Origin: Vagococcus silagei
GTDB taxonomy: Bacteria > Bacillota > Bacilli > Lactobacillales > Vagococcaceae
Direction of reading: 5' to 3'
Assembly (NCBI RefSeq): GCF_004795745.1
Contig: NZ_SDGV01000008.1
Coordinates: forward strand, 1-61,729
Length of the DNA stretch: 61,729 bases
The notes under the pieces were generated by a model. It worked only from the letters and a program-made list of their open reading frames with translations. It made no database searches and was not told where the DNA came from. This document shows, one piece after another, positions 1 to 8,800 of the stretch (positions are counted from its first letter, which is position 1; every line of letters starts with the position of its first letter). The position numbers were made by a program, and so were the translations under genes.

Positions 1-91
1 CAACTTACGCTGTTCCCAAGCTGACACGCGAATTATACCTATTTTTAGTCAGTAAATCATGATAAATAACAAAATGCCTTCATTTTAGTGG

Positions 92-97
92 TATAAT
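92..97 (+). promoter_or_regulatory. probable -10 box upstream of hsdR
   Basis: A perfect TATAAT lies 41 bases before the GTG start at 138, but no good -35 box sits 16-18 bases upstream, so this is a weak promoter call. It suggests that hsdR is transcribed on its own. Bases 1-91 show no recognisable gene. Confidence 0.4.
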
Positions 98-137
98 CAA
101 AGAAATAAGGAAAAATGAACAAAGTGAGGGGTTTTTA

Positions 138-3100
138 GTGGTAAAAGTTACGTCGGAACAAATCTTGGAAGAAAATTTAATTACTCAATTAACGCAAGGA
201 ATCTCTCAATGGACTTATCGTGAAGATTTGAAGACAGAAGAAGATCTTTGGCAAAATTTTAGAGATAAGTTAGAACAGAATAATCAAGATGTATTAGAAG
301 GCATACCATTAACTGAACAAGAATTTCGTCAAATTCAAAACCAGTTAAACTTCCCTAGCTTTTACAAAGGTGCGGAATGGTTAGCAGGAGAAAATGGAAC
401 AGCGAAAGTTGAAGTTCAACGTGAAGACGCATCTTTAGGAACAATTCGTTTAAAAGTAATTAAACGGGAAGATGTTTCAGGTGGTACATCTTCTTATGAA
501 GTAATCAATCAATTTGAATCTTCTAGAAGTCGTGAGATTGATCAAAATCGTCGCTTTGATGTTAGTTTATTAATTAATGGATTGCCGTTAATTCATATTG
601 AATTAAAAAATCGTTCTCATTCGTATATGGAAGCTTTTCATCAAATAAAAAAATATTTACGAGAAGATAAATTTAGAGGAATCTATTCATGTATTCAAAT
701 GTTTGTTGTGACAAATGGTTCAGATACAAGATATATTGCCTCAGCGAAGGACACGAACCTTAATGAGCAATTTTTAACGAGATGGGTAGATGAAAAGAAC
801 CAACCAGTAAATGATTATTTAGCATTTTCTCAGGACGTTCTATCAATTCCAATGGCACATAAAATGGTAACGCATTATACAGTGATGGATAATGAACGAA
901 AAAGTATTATTATTTTAAGGCCATATCAAATACATGCTATTGAGGCTATTCGTAAGGCGTCAAATTTAAGAAAATCTGGCTATGTTTGGCACACTACTGG
1001 TTCAGGAAAGACTTTAACATCGTACAAGGTGGCAAGAAATTTACTTCACATTCCAAGTATTGATAAAACGATTTTTATTGTAGACAGGGTTGATTTAGAT
1101 CAACAGACTACATCTTCTTTTATGTCGTATGCTAAGAATGATGTTATTGATATTGATGAGACAAGTAATGTGAATGAATTAATCAAGAAATTATTATCTG
1201 AAGAACGAAATATGATTGTGACGACTATTCAAAAATTAAATCATGTCATGCGTCGTTTTGAAGATAAAAAAGATGCAAAGAATTATCAAAAATTACGTCA
1301 TTTAAATATTGCGTTTGTGGTTGATGAATGTCATCGAGCAATCAGTCCAGTCAAAAAAAGAGAAATTGAGAAGTTTTTCAGTGAATCCTTATGGTATGGA
1401 TTTACAGGTACGCCTATTTTTGCAGAAAATGCAAAGAAAGCAGTCGGTAATTTGCCACGAACAACTGAAGAACAATATGGTGTTCGATTACATGAATATA
1501 CTGTAAAAGAAGCGATTAATGATCGTGCTGTATTAGGCTTTCAAGTTGAGTATAAAACAACTCTAGATGAAGAAATGTTGGACCAAGTATTAATTCAAGC
1601 GCATCCAGATCTGGAAAAACAGTTGGATGAATTATCTGTGGCAGAAAAAGAGTTTTATCTACCAAAAGAAATGTATTTAGATGAGAGACATATGCTTGAA
1701 GTTATTCATTCGATTGTTAATAAATCGCGTCGAAAACTGGGTTTAATGGGAAATAACTCAGGTGAAACATTTTGTGCAATTTTAACGACAAGTTCGATTA
1801 ATCAAGCGCAACGTTATTATGACTTATTTAAGAAAGTAAAAGAAGGAAGTTCCTCAGTCGAAATATCTGAAGAAACTAAACGTGTGTTACCAGATTTTCC
1901 TAAGCTGGCAATCACTTATTCTATTTCAGAAAATGAAGAAGCTTCTGTTTATAATCAAGAAAAAATGAAAGAAGTTATCAAGGATTATAACCATGAGTTT
2001 GGGACTCATTTTACTATGGAAACGATGAGGGGATATAATCGGAATATCAACGATCGTTTGGCTCGAAAAAGTAATAAATATTTAAAACGCTCGGAACAAC
2101 TAGATCTTGTAATAGTCGTGGATCGGTTATTAACTGGATTTGATGCTCCTTGTCTTTCAACACTATTTATAGACCGGCCACCAATGCAACCTCATGATTT
2201 AATTCAGGCATTTTCAAGAACGAATCGTCTCTTTGTTAAACATAAAAAGTACGGACAAATTGTGACTTTTCAAAAACCAAGTACTTTTGAAAATAAAGTA
2301 AATGATGCCCTAGTTTTATATTCCAATGGTGGTGAGAATGATGTTTTAGCACCTAAGTGGGAAGAAGCTTACCTTGCATTTTCTGATGGTTTAAAAGAGC
2401 TAAGAGAGATCGTTTGTGTTCCAAAAGATTTTGATGTTGAATCGGAGAGTAAATTAAAGCTACTAAAATTTATTAAAGCATTTCAAACTGTTGATCGTAC
2501 GCTTGCTTCAATTCAAGTATATAGTGAGTTTGAAGAGGGTATGCTTGAAAATGAATTTAATTTTTCGCTAGAGATTTATGAAGAATATGAAGGTAAATAT
2601 CAAAATGCATTAGCTGAAATAAAGAAATCTAAGCCTGATCCAGAAGAAATTGAAATTAACGTTTCCTATGAATTAGAATCTGTTAGGCAAGAAGAAATTA
2701 ATTACGAGTATTTATTACTGTTGATTCAGTCGTTTGTACCAAGCGGATCGGATGAGTATGAACTATTAACACAAGCCGATAGAAAAGCTATCAATGAGAT
2801 TGAGGATTATATTGCATCTTTCAAAAAAACAAACCAACAAAAAGGCGAGCTAATCGAAAAAATCTGGCAAGAAGTATTAGCGAACCCAGAACTTTATCGT
2901 GATCAAAATATTTCAACTGTTTTCCAATCAATGATTTATTCAATTCGACATGCATTTGTTTCTGATTTTTCAGATAGATGGAAAGTAAAAGAGGATCAAT
3001 TAAATTATGTGGTTGATAATTACCAACTAAATCGGGATCGTCAGTTTGGGGAAGCAGAATTAAGAAAAACTTCAGACTATGATTTATACCGAGAGTCGAC

Positions 3101-3194
3101 GGAAGATCCAGTAAATAAATTACGATACTGGAAAGTAATGCGACGTGAGTTAGATGAGAAACTGCGAGAAGAAATCATCCCGTTGCAAAGATAG
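138..3194 (+). CDS. hsdR: type I restriction enzyme R subunit (HsdR)
   Basis: This 1018-residue protein is the motor and nuclease subunit of a type I restriction-modification complex; it translocates and cuts unmodified DNA once bound to HsdM and HsdS. In order it shows a PD-(D/E)xK nuclease core (D141, then ELK at 155-157), a Walker A motif TGSGKT ending near residue 292, a DECH box at 396-399, FTGTP, and SF2 motif VI (QAFSRTNR). The C-terminus ends in the helical region typical of the family, and length is normal. The GTG start is preceded by GAGGGG. No hsdM or hsdS is visible; they may lie upstream of the window or be absent, in which case the protein would be an orphan. Confidence 0.93.
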   Translation: MVKVTSEQILEENLITQLTQGISQWTYREDLKTEEDLWQNFRDKLEQNNQDVLEGIPLTEQEFRQIQNQLNFPSFYKGAEWLAGENGTAKVEVQREDASLGTIRLKVIKREDVSGGTSSYEVINQFESSRSREIDQNRRFDVSLLINGLPLIHIELKNRSHSYMEAFHQIKKYLREDKFRGIYSCIQMFVVTNGSDTRYIASAKDTNLNEQFLTRWVDEKNQPVNDYLAFSQDVLSIPMAHKMVTHYTVMDNERKSIIILRPYQIHAIEAIRKASNLRKSGYVWHTTGSGKTLTSYKVARNLLHIPSIDKTIFIVDRVDLDQQTTSSFMSYAKNDVIDIDETSNVNELIKKLLSEERNMIVTTIQKLNHVMRRFEDKKDAKNYQKLRHLNIAFVVDECHRAISPVKKREIEKFFSESLWYGFTGTPIFAENAKKAVGNLPRTTEEQYGVRLHEYTVKEAINDRAVLGFQVEYKTTLDEEMLDQVLIQAHPDLEKQLDELSVAEKEFYLPKEMYLDERHMLEVIHSIVNKSRRKLGLMGNNSGETFCAILTTSSINQAQRYYDLFKKVKEGSSSVEISEETKRVLPDFPKLAITYSISENEEASVYNQEKMKEVIKDYNHEFGTHFTMETMRGYNRNINDRLARKSNKYLKRSEQLDLVIVVDRLLTGFDAPCLSTLFIDRPPMQPHDLIQAFSRTNRLFVKHKKYGQIVTFQKPSTFENKVNDALVLYSNGGENDVLAPKWEEAYLAFSDGLKELREIVCVPKDFDVESESKLKLLKFIKAFQTVDRTLASIQVYSEFEEGMLENEFNFSLEIYEEYEGKYQNALAEIKKSKPDPEEIEINVSYELESVRQEEINYEYLLLLIQSFVPSGSDEYELLTQADRKAINEIEDYIASFKKTNQQKGELIEKIWQEVLANPELYRDQNISTVFQSMIYSIRHAFVSDFSDRWKVKEDQLNYVVDNYQLNRDRQFGEAELRKTSDYDLYRESTEDPVNKLRYWKVMRRELDEKLREEIIPLQR

Positions 3195-3203
3195 TAAAAA
3201 AAT

Positions 3204-3247
3204 AATAAGCATCCTACAATTGATTTCTGATTTGTAGGATGCTTATT
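3204..3247. terminator. bidirectional terminator between hsdR and the flavoprotein gene
   Basis: A perfect 16-bp stem (3204-3219 with 3232-3247) has a 12-base loop and lies between two convergent genes. An A-run precedes it and serves as the U-tract for the minus-strand gene. Confidence 0.85.
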
Positions 3248-3250
3248 CTG

Positions 3251-4522
3251 TTAATACTGATAATAACTTGCTACTTCAGCAGCGCTTTTCCCAGCGACAT
3301 GACCTGTCACAAAGGCGGCAGTAATATTGAAGCCACCAGTGTAGCCATTGATATCAAGTAACTCACCACCAAAGAATAAACCTTCAACAATTTTGCTTTC
3401 CATCGTTTTAGGATTGATTTCTTTGAGATGAACACCACCACCAGTAACAAATGATTTGTCTAATGGATAAGTATCATAGGCAGTCATCGGAAAGGCTTTT
3501 ACGAGTCCGACAAATTGCACGATTTGTAGTTCATTCAACATGTTCATTTGCGGGATATCAATTAAATCTGCTTCTGTTAAGAGAAACTCTAAATAACGAT
3601 CTGGTAACAAACCTTTTAAGCCATTTTTAACTGACTTTTTAGGCGTTTCTTCGATTAAAGCTTGAATGTCTTTTATTAACGTCTTAGACGATTTTTCAGG
3701 TAAGCTATCAATTTCAAGAGGCACAAATTTTTGTCCTTTTGCTAATTCTTGATTAACAAACATGCTACATCTAAGCGCAGCTGGACCCGACACACCAAAG
3801 TGAGTGAATAATAAATCCATTTGGTGAGAGACAATAATCTTTTGCTTCTCATTTAAAACAGATAATGTGACATCTCTTAGTGCTAAGCCTTGTAGTGTTT
3901 TGTGTTGCACAAATTGATCGTGAGATTTAATTGGCGATTCAGTCGGAAAGAGTTTTGTAATTGTATGTCCTAATTTTTTGGCAAAACGATATCCATCTCC
4001 AGTGGAACCCGTATATTGATAAGTTTTCCCGCCTGTCGTAAGAACAACGCAATGAGTTTCAATTTCCTCTCCTGAGTCAAGGACTAAGCCAGAGATTTGA
4101 TTATGCTCTGTACGAATTTCTGTGACAGTCGTTTTCGTGAATATTGCTACTTTCTCTTGATTTAAAACATCAACTAAACCACTTACAATCGCTTTTGATG
4201 TGTTGGCAACAGGAAACATACGGCCGTGATCTTCTTCTTTTAAAGGAATATTATTTTCTTCAAAAAAAGTCATAATATCGTAATTATTGAATTGAGAAAA
4301 AGCACTATAAAGGAATTTTCCATTGCCTGGAATAAATTGAATAATTTCTTCTGGAGGACGATTATTGGTTACATTACAGCGTCCGCCACCTGTCAAACGT
4401 AATTTCTTCCCAAGTTGTTTGTTTTTTTCAATAATCGCAACTTGAGCACCGTTTTTGGCCGCAGTAATGGCAGCCATCATACCACTTGTGCCACCTCCGA
4501 CGATAACAACATCATATTTCAT
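3251..4522 (-). CDS. NAD(P)/FAD-dependent oxidoreductase, HI0933/BaiN-like family
   Basis: This 423-residue flavoprotein has an N-terminal dinucleotide-binding loop (GGGTSGMMAA at about residues 9-18), the family motif GGGRCNVTN near residue 45-54, and a C-terminal FAD-contacting segment (GYTGGFNITAAF). It belongs to the YhiN/HI0933/BaiN group. BaiN of Clostridium is linked to bile acid reduction, but most members, including the Firmicutes ones, have no established substrate, so the reaction is not assigned here. The ATG is preceded by AGGAGG at ideal spacing. It is transcribed alone, convergent with hsdR, and ends just after their shared terminator. Confidence 0.85.
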   Translation of the reverse strand: MKYDVVIVGGGTSGMMAAITAAKNGAQVAIIEKNKQLGKKLRLTGGGRCNVTNNRPPEEIIQFIPGNGKFLYSAFSQFNNYDIMTFFEENNIPLKEEDHGRMFPVANTSKAIVSGLVDVLNQEKVAIFTKTTVTEIRTEHNQISGLVLDSGEEIETHCVVLTTGGKTYQYTGSTGDGYRFAKKLGHTITKLFPTESPIKSHDQFVQHKTLQGLALRDVTLSVLNEKQKIIVSHQMDLLFTHFGVSGPAALRCSMFVNQELAKGQKFVPLEIDSLPEKSSKTLIKDIQALIEETPKKSVKNGLKGLLPDRYLEFLLTEADLIDIPQMNMLNELQIVQFVGLVKAFPMTAYDTYPLDKSFVTGGGVHLKEINPKTMESKIVEGLFFGGELLDINGYTGGFNITAAFVTGHVAGKSAAEVASYYQY

Positions 4523-4936
4523 AGTTTTCCTCCTTTTAAGTCGTTTACTAGTTTATCAAATCTTTCTTAAAATAGCATCTATTCAAAAGGAAAAACAGAT
4601 TTGAGTATTGTAAAAAGTTAAAAACGGCAATAATTTCACAAACTTTAGTTTAAATTATAATTAAAACAGAATAAATAAATAACGTTAAATAGATGTTCTC
4701 ATGAGTTGGAAAACGCTTTATTATTTTACAAAATTTAAAAATAAGGAAAATAAGTAGCTGACTTTAAAAAGACTAAATTATAAAAAGAGAAAAATAAAAA
4801 AATACATCTAGTGAACTACTGAACTATATATAATAATATGGTTTATTGTTTAATGGTTATTAATTATATCTTTGATAAATGAAAAGTAGTAGTACTATAC
4901 TTGCAATCCAGATATAAATAACGGGGAACTTGTTCG
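4523..4936. other. 414-base AT-rich gap with no recognisable gene
   Basis: This is the longest gene-free stretch in the window. It separates two minus-strand genes, so it must hold the promoter of the flavoprotein gene and the 3' end of the gntR transcript. I see no open frame with a ribosome binding site, no clear terminator and no known RNA. The only pattern that stands out is a cre-like sequence at 4708-4721. Confidence 0.6.
4708..4721. promoter_or_regulatory. cre-like site (possible CcpA operator)
   Basis: GGAAAACGCTTTAT matches the consensus TGWAARCGYTWNCW at 12 of 14 positions. It lies about 190 bases upstream of the flavoprotein gene. In such AT-rich DNA a 12/14 match can occur by chance, so this is tentative. 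Confidence 0.3.
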
Positions 4937-5668
4937 TTACGGGCAATTCTTCTTTTCATTTAATGCAACTCGGTAAGAAAACATATCAGCAGGTGCTGTT
5001 GTAACTGTAAACTCAATTGGACGATTATATTGATCAACTGTTGTTCGTTGGATCATTAAGCATGGATCGCGAAAAGACATTTCTAAAAGATCAGATTCTT
5101 TCTGATTAACATAGCTTGCGAAAAATTCTTCTTCAGCGTGTGCGGGTACAATGTTGAAACGCTTTCTAAACACATCATATAAAGGGTCTTTAAGTAAATA
5201 TCTACGTTTTAAGTCTGGAAACATCGATGCGCGAAGATAGGTTTTTTCAAGTAAAATTGGTTGATTATCGGCTAATCTAATTCGTGAAATTTGGTAAACT
5301 TTTTCATCATCAGAAATTTTTAGAATTGAACTAATATAGTGATTTGTATGTGTAAGTGAAAATTTTAAAATTTCACTGCTTGGTTCTTTCCCCATTATTC
5401 TCATTTGTTCAGTAAAACTATAGAAGGTCGCGAGATTATTCTTCTTAAAACTTTTGTTATTAACGAAATAGCCCACATTTTTCGTTTTTGAAATAAAACC
5501 TAAATCCTCGAGTTCTTCTAAAGAATGTTTCACTGTAGAACGACTAACTGCGTAGGTATCTGCGATGACTTGTTCTGGCATAAAACGATCGCCAATTACA
5601 CAATCTGTCGAAATGTAATCAATTAATTGATTTGTTAACTGAACATATAAAGGTTTTTTTTCAATCAT
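4937..5668 (-). CDS. GntR-family transcriptional regulator with UTRA domain
   Basis: This 243-residue protein has an N-terminal winged helix (residues about 5-70, with the recognition segment AVSRSTVKHSLEELEDLGFI) and a C-terminal UTRA effector domain (about 90-238). UTRA regulators of the HutC/FarR type usually bind a sugar phosphate or related metabolite and repress a neighbouring catabolic gene. It is divergent from the large surface glycosidase gene, with 217 bases between them containing a 7-bp inverted repeat, so local control of that gene is the simplest reading. The effector cannot be told from the sequence. Confidence 0.88.
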   Translation of the reverse strand: MIEKKPLYVQLTNQLIDYISTDCVIGDRFMPEQVIADTYAVSRSTVKHSLEELEDLGFISKTKNVGYFVNNKSFKKNNLATFYSFTEQMRIMGKEPSSEILKFSLTHTNHYISSILKISDDEKVYQISRIRLADNQPILLEKTYLRASMFPDLKRRYLLKDPLYDVFRKRFNIVPAHAEEEFFASYVNQKESDLLEMSFRDPCLMIQRTTVDQYNRPIEFTVTTAPADMFSYRVALNEKKNCP

Positions 5669-5778
5669 TTTTTTCTAAACACTCCCCAATTAATGTTAAT
5701 AATACTAAAAAAATTGATAATAATTTGAATTAATAAATAGAGATTGTCCTTTTATTAACCCACTACAATATAACACTT

Positions 5779-5792
5779 TGAAACCGTTTTTT
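5779..5792. promoter_or_regulatory. cre-like site upstream of the GH31 surface enzyme
   Basis: TGAAACCGTTTTTT matches the CcpA operator consensus at 12 of 14 positions and sits in a longer imperfect palindrome with TTTGAAA and TTTCAAA ends (5777-5796). A second 12/14 site lies at 5854-5867, just before the ribosome binding site. Two sites make carbon catabolite repression of the glycosidase plausible. Confidence 0.4.
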
Positions 5793-5795
5793 CAA

Positions 5796-5818
5796 AATTG
5801 TATCTAAAATTTACAATT
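5796..5818. promoter_or_regulatory. candidate operator for the divergent GntR regulator
   Basis: A perfect inverted repeat AATTGTA - 9 bases - TACAATT lies between the gntR and GH31 genes. Its size and symmetry fit a dimeric GntR/UTRA repressor. The assignment rests on position only. Confidence 0.45.
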
Positions 5819-5853
5819 GAGAATGTGAAATAGCTTTGGTAGATTTAGATGTA

Positions 5854-5867
5854 GTTAAGCGTTTACA
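5854..5867. promoter_or_regulatory. second cre-like site next to the GH31 ribosome binding site
   Basis: GTTAAGCGTTTACA fits the cre consensus at 12 of 14 positions, with a perfect right half. It ends 3 bases before the AAGGAGGAG ribosome binding region, a position suited to roadblock repression. Confidence 0.35.
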
Positions 5868-5885
5868 AACGAAGGAGGAGTTTTT

Positions 5886-8800
5886 TTGGATTCAAATAAG
5901 AAAGTATCAGTAAATTTTAGTCGTAAAGGAATATTAAAGTTTTTACTTATTAGTTCTTCAGTTCTAGGCGTAGGATTAGCATCTGTTGGCGTTGGGCAAG
6001 ACGTTGAAGCCAGAACAAATAAAACCGAAGTACAACAGCGCAATGTGTCTGTAAAAAAAGAAATCAAACAGGTGAATAAAGCAGATGGTTTTTTTGAAAT
6101 CGTTTATGCAGATAACACAAAGGGGCGTATCAGCATTCTGAATGACCATATGATTCGCTATCAAATTGATCCTGCAGGTAAATTCTCCGAGTATCCAACC
6201 CCTAGTAAAAAAGATCACACAGCAAAAATCACAGCAAAAAAAATGTCTGAGTTTGATCAAAGTTTTTTTAAGAAGGCATCCTTAGACAAAGATAAAGACC
6301 AATTCTCTATTCAAGCAGGTTCAATAATTATTTTACTTTCAAAAGAAAATGGGACCTTATCAGTAACAGATTCATCTGGAAAGGTTATCCTTGCTGAAAC
6401 GCAACCGATTGAAGTTACAGATAAAAAAACAAAACAATTCTTAACTCAAAGTTCTAATGAGTTTTTCTTCGGTGGCGGTACTCAAAATGGCCGTTTCACA
6501 CATAAAGGCGAAGAATTAAAAATTGTAAATAGTAATAACTGGGTGGATGGCGGCGTGGCTTCACCAGCACCGTTTTACTGGTCTACAAATGGTTATGGCA
6601 TGGTTAGAAACACGTGGAAGCCTGGTACCTACGATTTTGGTACTAAGGATGGCTCGATCGTGACAGCATCACATGATGAAAATATCTTTGATGCCTTTTA
6701 TTTCTTCAATCATGATGCTAAATCATTATTGAATGATTACTATGAATTAACCGGATCCCCAGTTTTAATGCCTGAGTATGGGTTTTACGAAGCACATTTA
6801 AATGCATATAACCGTGATTATTGGGTTGAAGTTCCTGAAGGCACGGGAGGCGCCGTTCAATTTGAAGATGGCAAATCATATAAAGAATATCAACCAGGTG
6901 ATTTAGGTGGACGAACTGGAATTTTAGAATCTTTAAATGGTGAAAAAGATAATTATCAATTTTCAGCCAGAGCGGTGATTGATCGCTATAAGAAAAATGA
7001 CATGCCGTTGGGTTGGTTCTTACCTAACGATGGATATGGAGCTGGTTATGGTCAAACGGATTCTTTAGACGGAGATATTCAAAACTTAAAAGAGTTTACA
7101 AATTATGCAAATAGTAATGGTGTTGAAGTCGGTTTATGGACGCAATCTAATTTACACCCAGAAGACCCAAAGAACCCTAAAAAAGGTGAACGTGATATTG
7201 AAAAAGAAGTGAAAGATGCCGGCGTTAAAGCGTTGAAAACAGACGTTGCTTGGGTCGGAAGTGGTTATTCATTCGGTTTGAATGGTGTTGAAGATGCGGC
7301 AAATGTTTTTGTTGATCAAACCCAAGGGCAAGTGCGTCCGAACATTGTTTCACTTGATGGCTGGGCTGGTACGCAACGTCATGCTGGTATCTGGTCAGGT
7401 GACCAAACAGGTGGAGAATGGGAGTATATTCGTTTCCACATTCCAACTTATATAGGAACTGGTTTATCCGGTCAGCCAAATGTGGGGTCTGATATGGATG
7501 GTATTTTTGGTGGCAATAACAAAGATGTAAATATCCGAGACTATCAATGGAAAACCTTTACCCCTGTTCAGTTGAATATGGATGGCTGGGGTTCAAACCC
7601 TAAAACACCTTTTGCATTTGATGACGAAACAACGAAAATTAATCGAGCTTATCTAAAATTGAAATCAATGATGATGCCTTACAATTATAGTTTAGGTTAT
7701 GAATCGGTGACTGGACTACCTATGGTTCGAGCGATGTTCTTAGAATTTCCAAATGATAGTACAAGCTATACAAAAGATACTCAATATCAGTTCATGTGGG
7801 GTAAAAATCTTTTAGTTGCACCAATTTATGATGGCAGTAACGATGGTGAAAACGCCGTTCGTAGTGGCATTTTATTACCTGATAAAGACCAAGTCTGGAT
7901 TGATTTGTTTACAGGTGAAAAAGAGCAAGGTGGACGTATGCTTAATAATGTCAAAACACCTCTTTGGAAATTACCAGTTTATGTTAAGGATGGCGCAATC
8001 ATTCCAATGGTTAATCCTAACAATAATCCAAATGAAATCAAACGAGATGAACGTATTTTTAACATTTATCCAAGTGGTCATTCTTCATTTGAATTATATG
8101 AAGATGATGGTATTTCGACAGCCTACTTAAATGGACAGCATGCAACTACTAAAATTTCAAGTCAAGCACCTAAATCCAATCAAAAAGGTGATGCTTTAAT
8201 TAGTATTCAACCAACTAAAGGATCATACAATGGCTTTGTTGCTTCTAAAAAAACACAATTTAATGTCATGGCATCAACTGAACCTTCTGAAATTACAACA
8301 AAAATAAATGATAAGGAAATTAAATTGAAAAAAGCTAAGACGTTAGAGGAGTTTGAACAATCATCTAATACATATTTCTTTAACGAGGAATACTTGGTTA
8401 ATCCATATCTGAAAGAGTTGGGCGATGACAGCATTAAACAATCTTTTGTTCAAATTAAAGTTGATGCTGTCGATACAACGACTGCGAAAATTGATTTGAC
8501 GTTAAAAGATTTCGAAAATAAAGGCAAAACAAATGGTTCTAATCAAAAAATAGATAAAGATTTAACGATTCCTGCAAATGCAAAAATTGATGAAAAAGCA
8601 ACAACTCCAACTTCTTTAACGGTAACATGGGATAAAGTAGATAAAGCAGTGAGTTATGATGTTGAAAGAGATGGTGTTGTTATAAGTAATATCACTGATA
8701 CCAAAGAAATTTTTGATGGTTTTGATTTTGTATCAAAACATGAATTTAGAGTTCGTGCAGTTAGTGCCAAAGGAGTTTCTGAATGGAGTGATAAACTAAC

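Noticed and set aside
4523-4936. Possible pseudogene or small RNA in the longest gap
   Set aside because: No reading frame fragments with recognisable similarity and no stem-plus-T-run structure were visible; only a cre-like match stands out.
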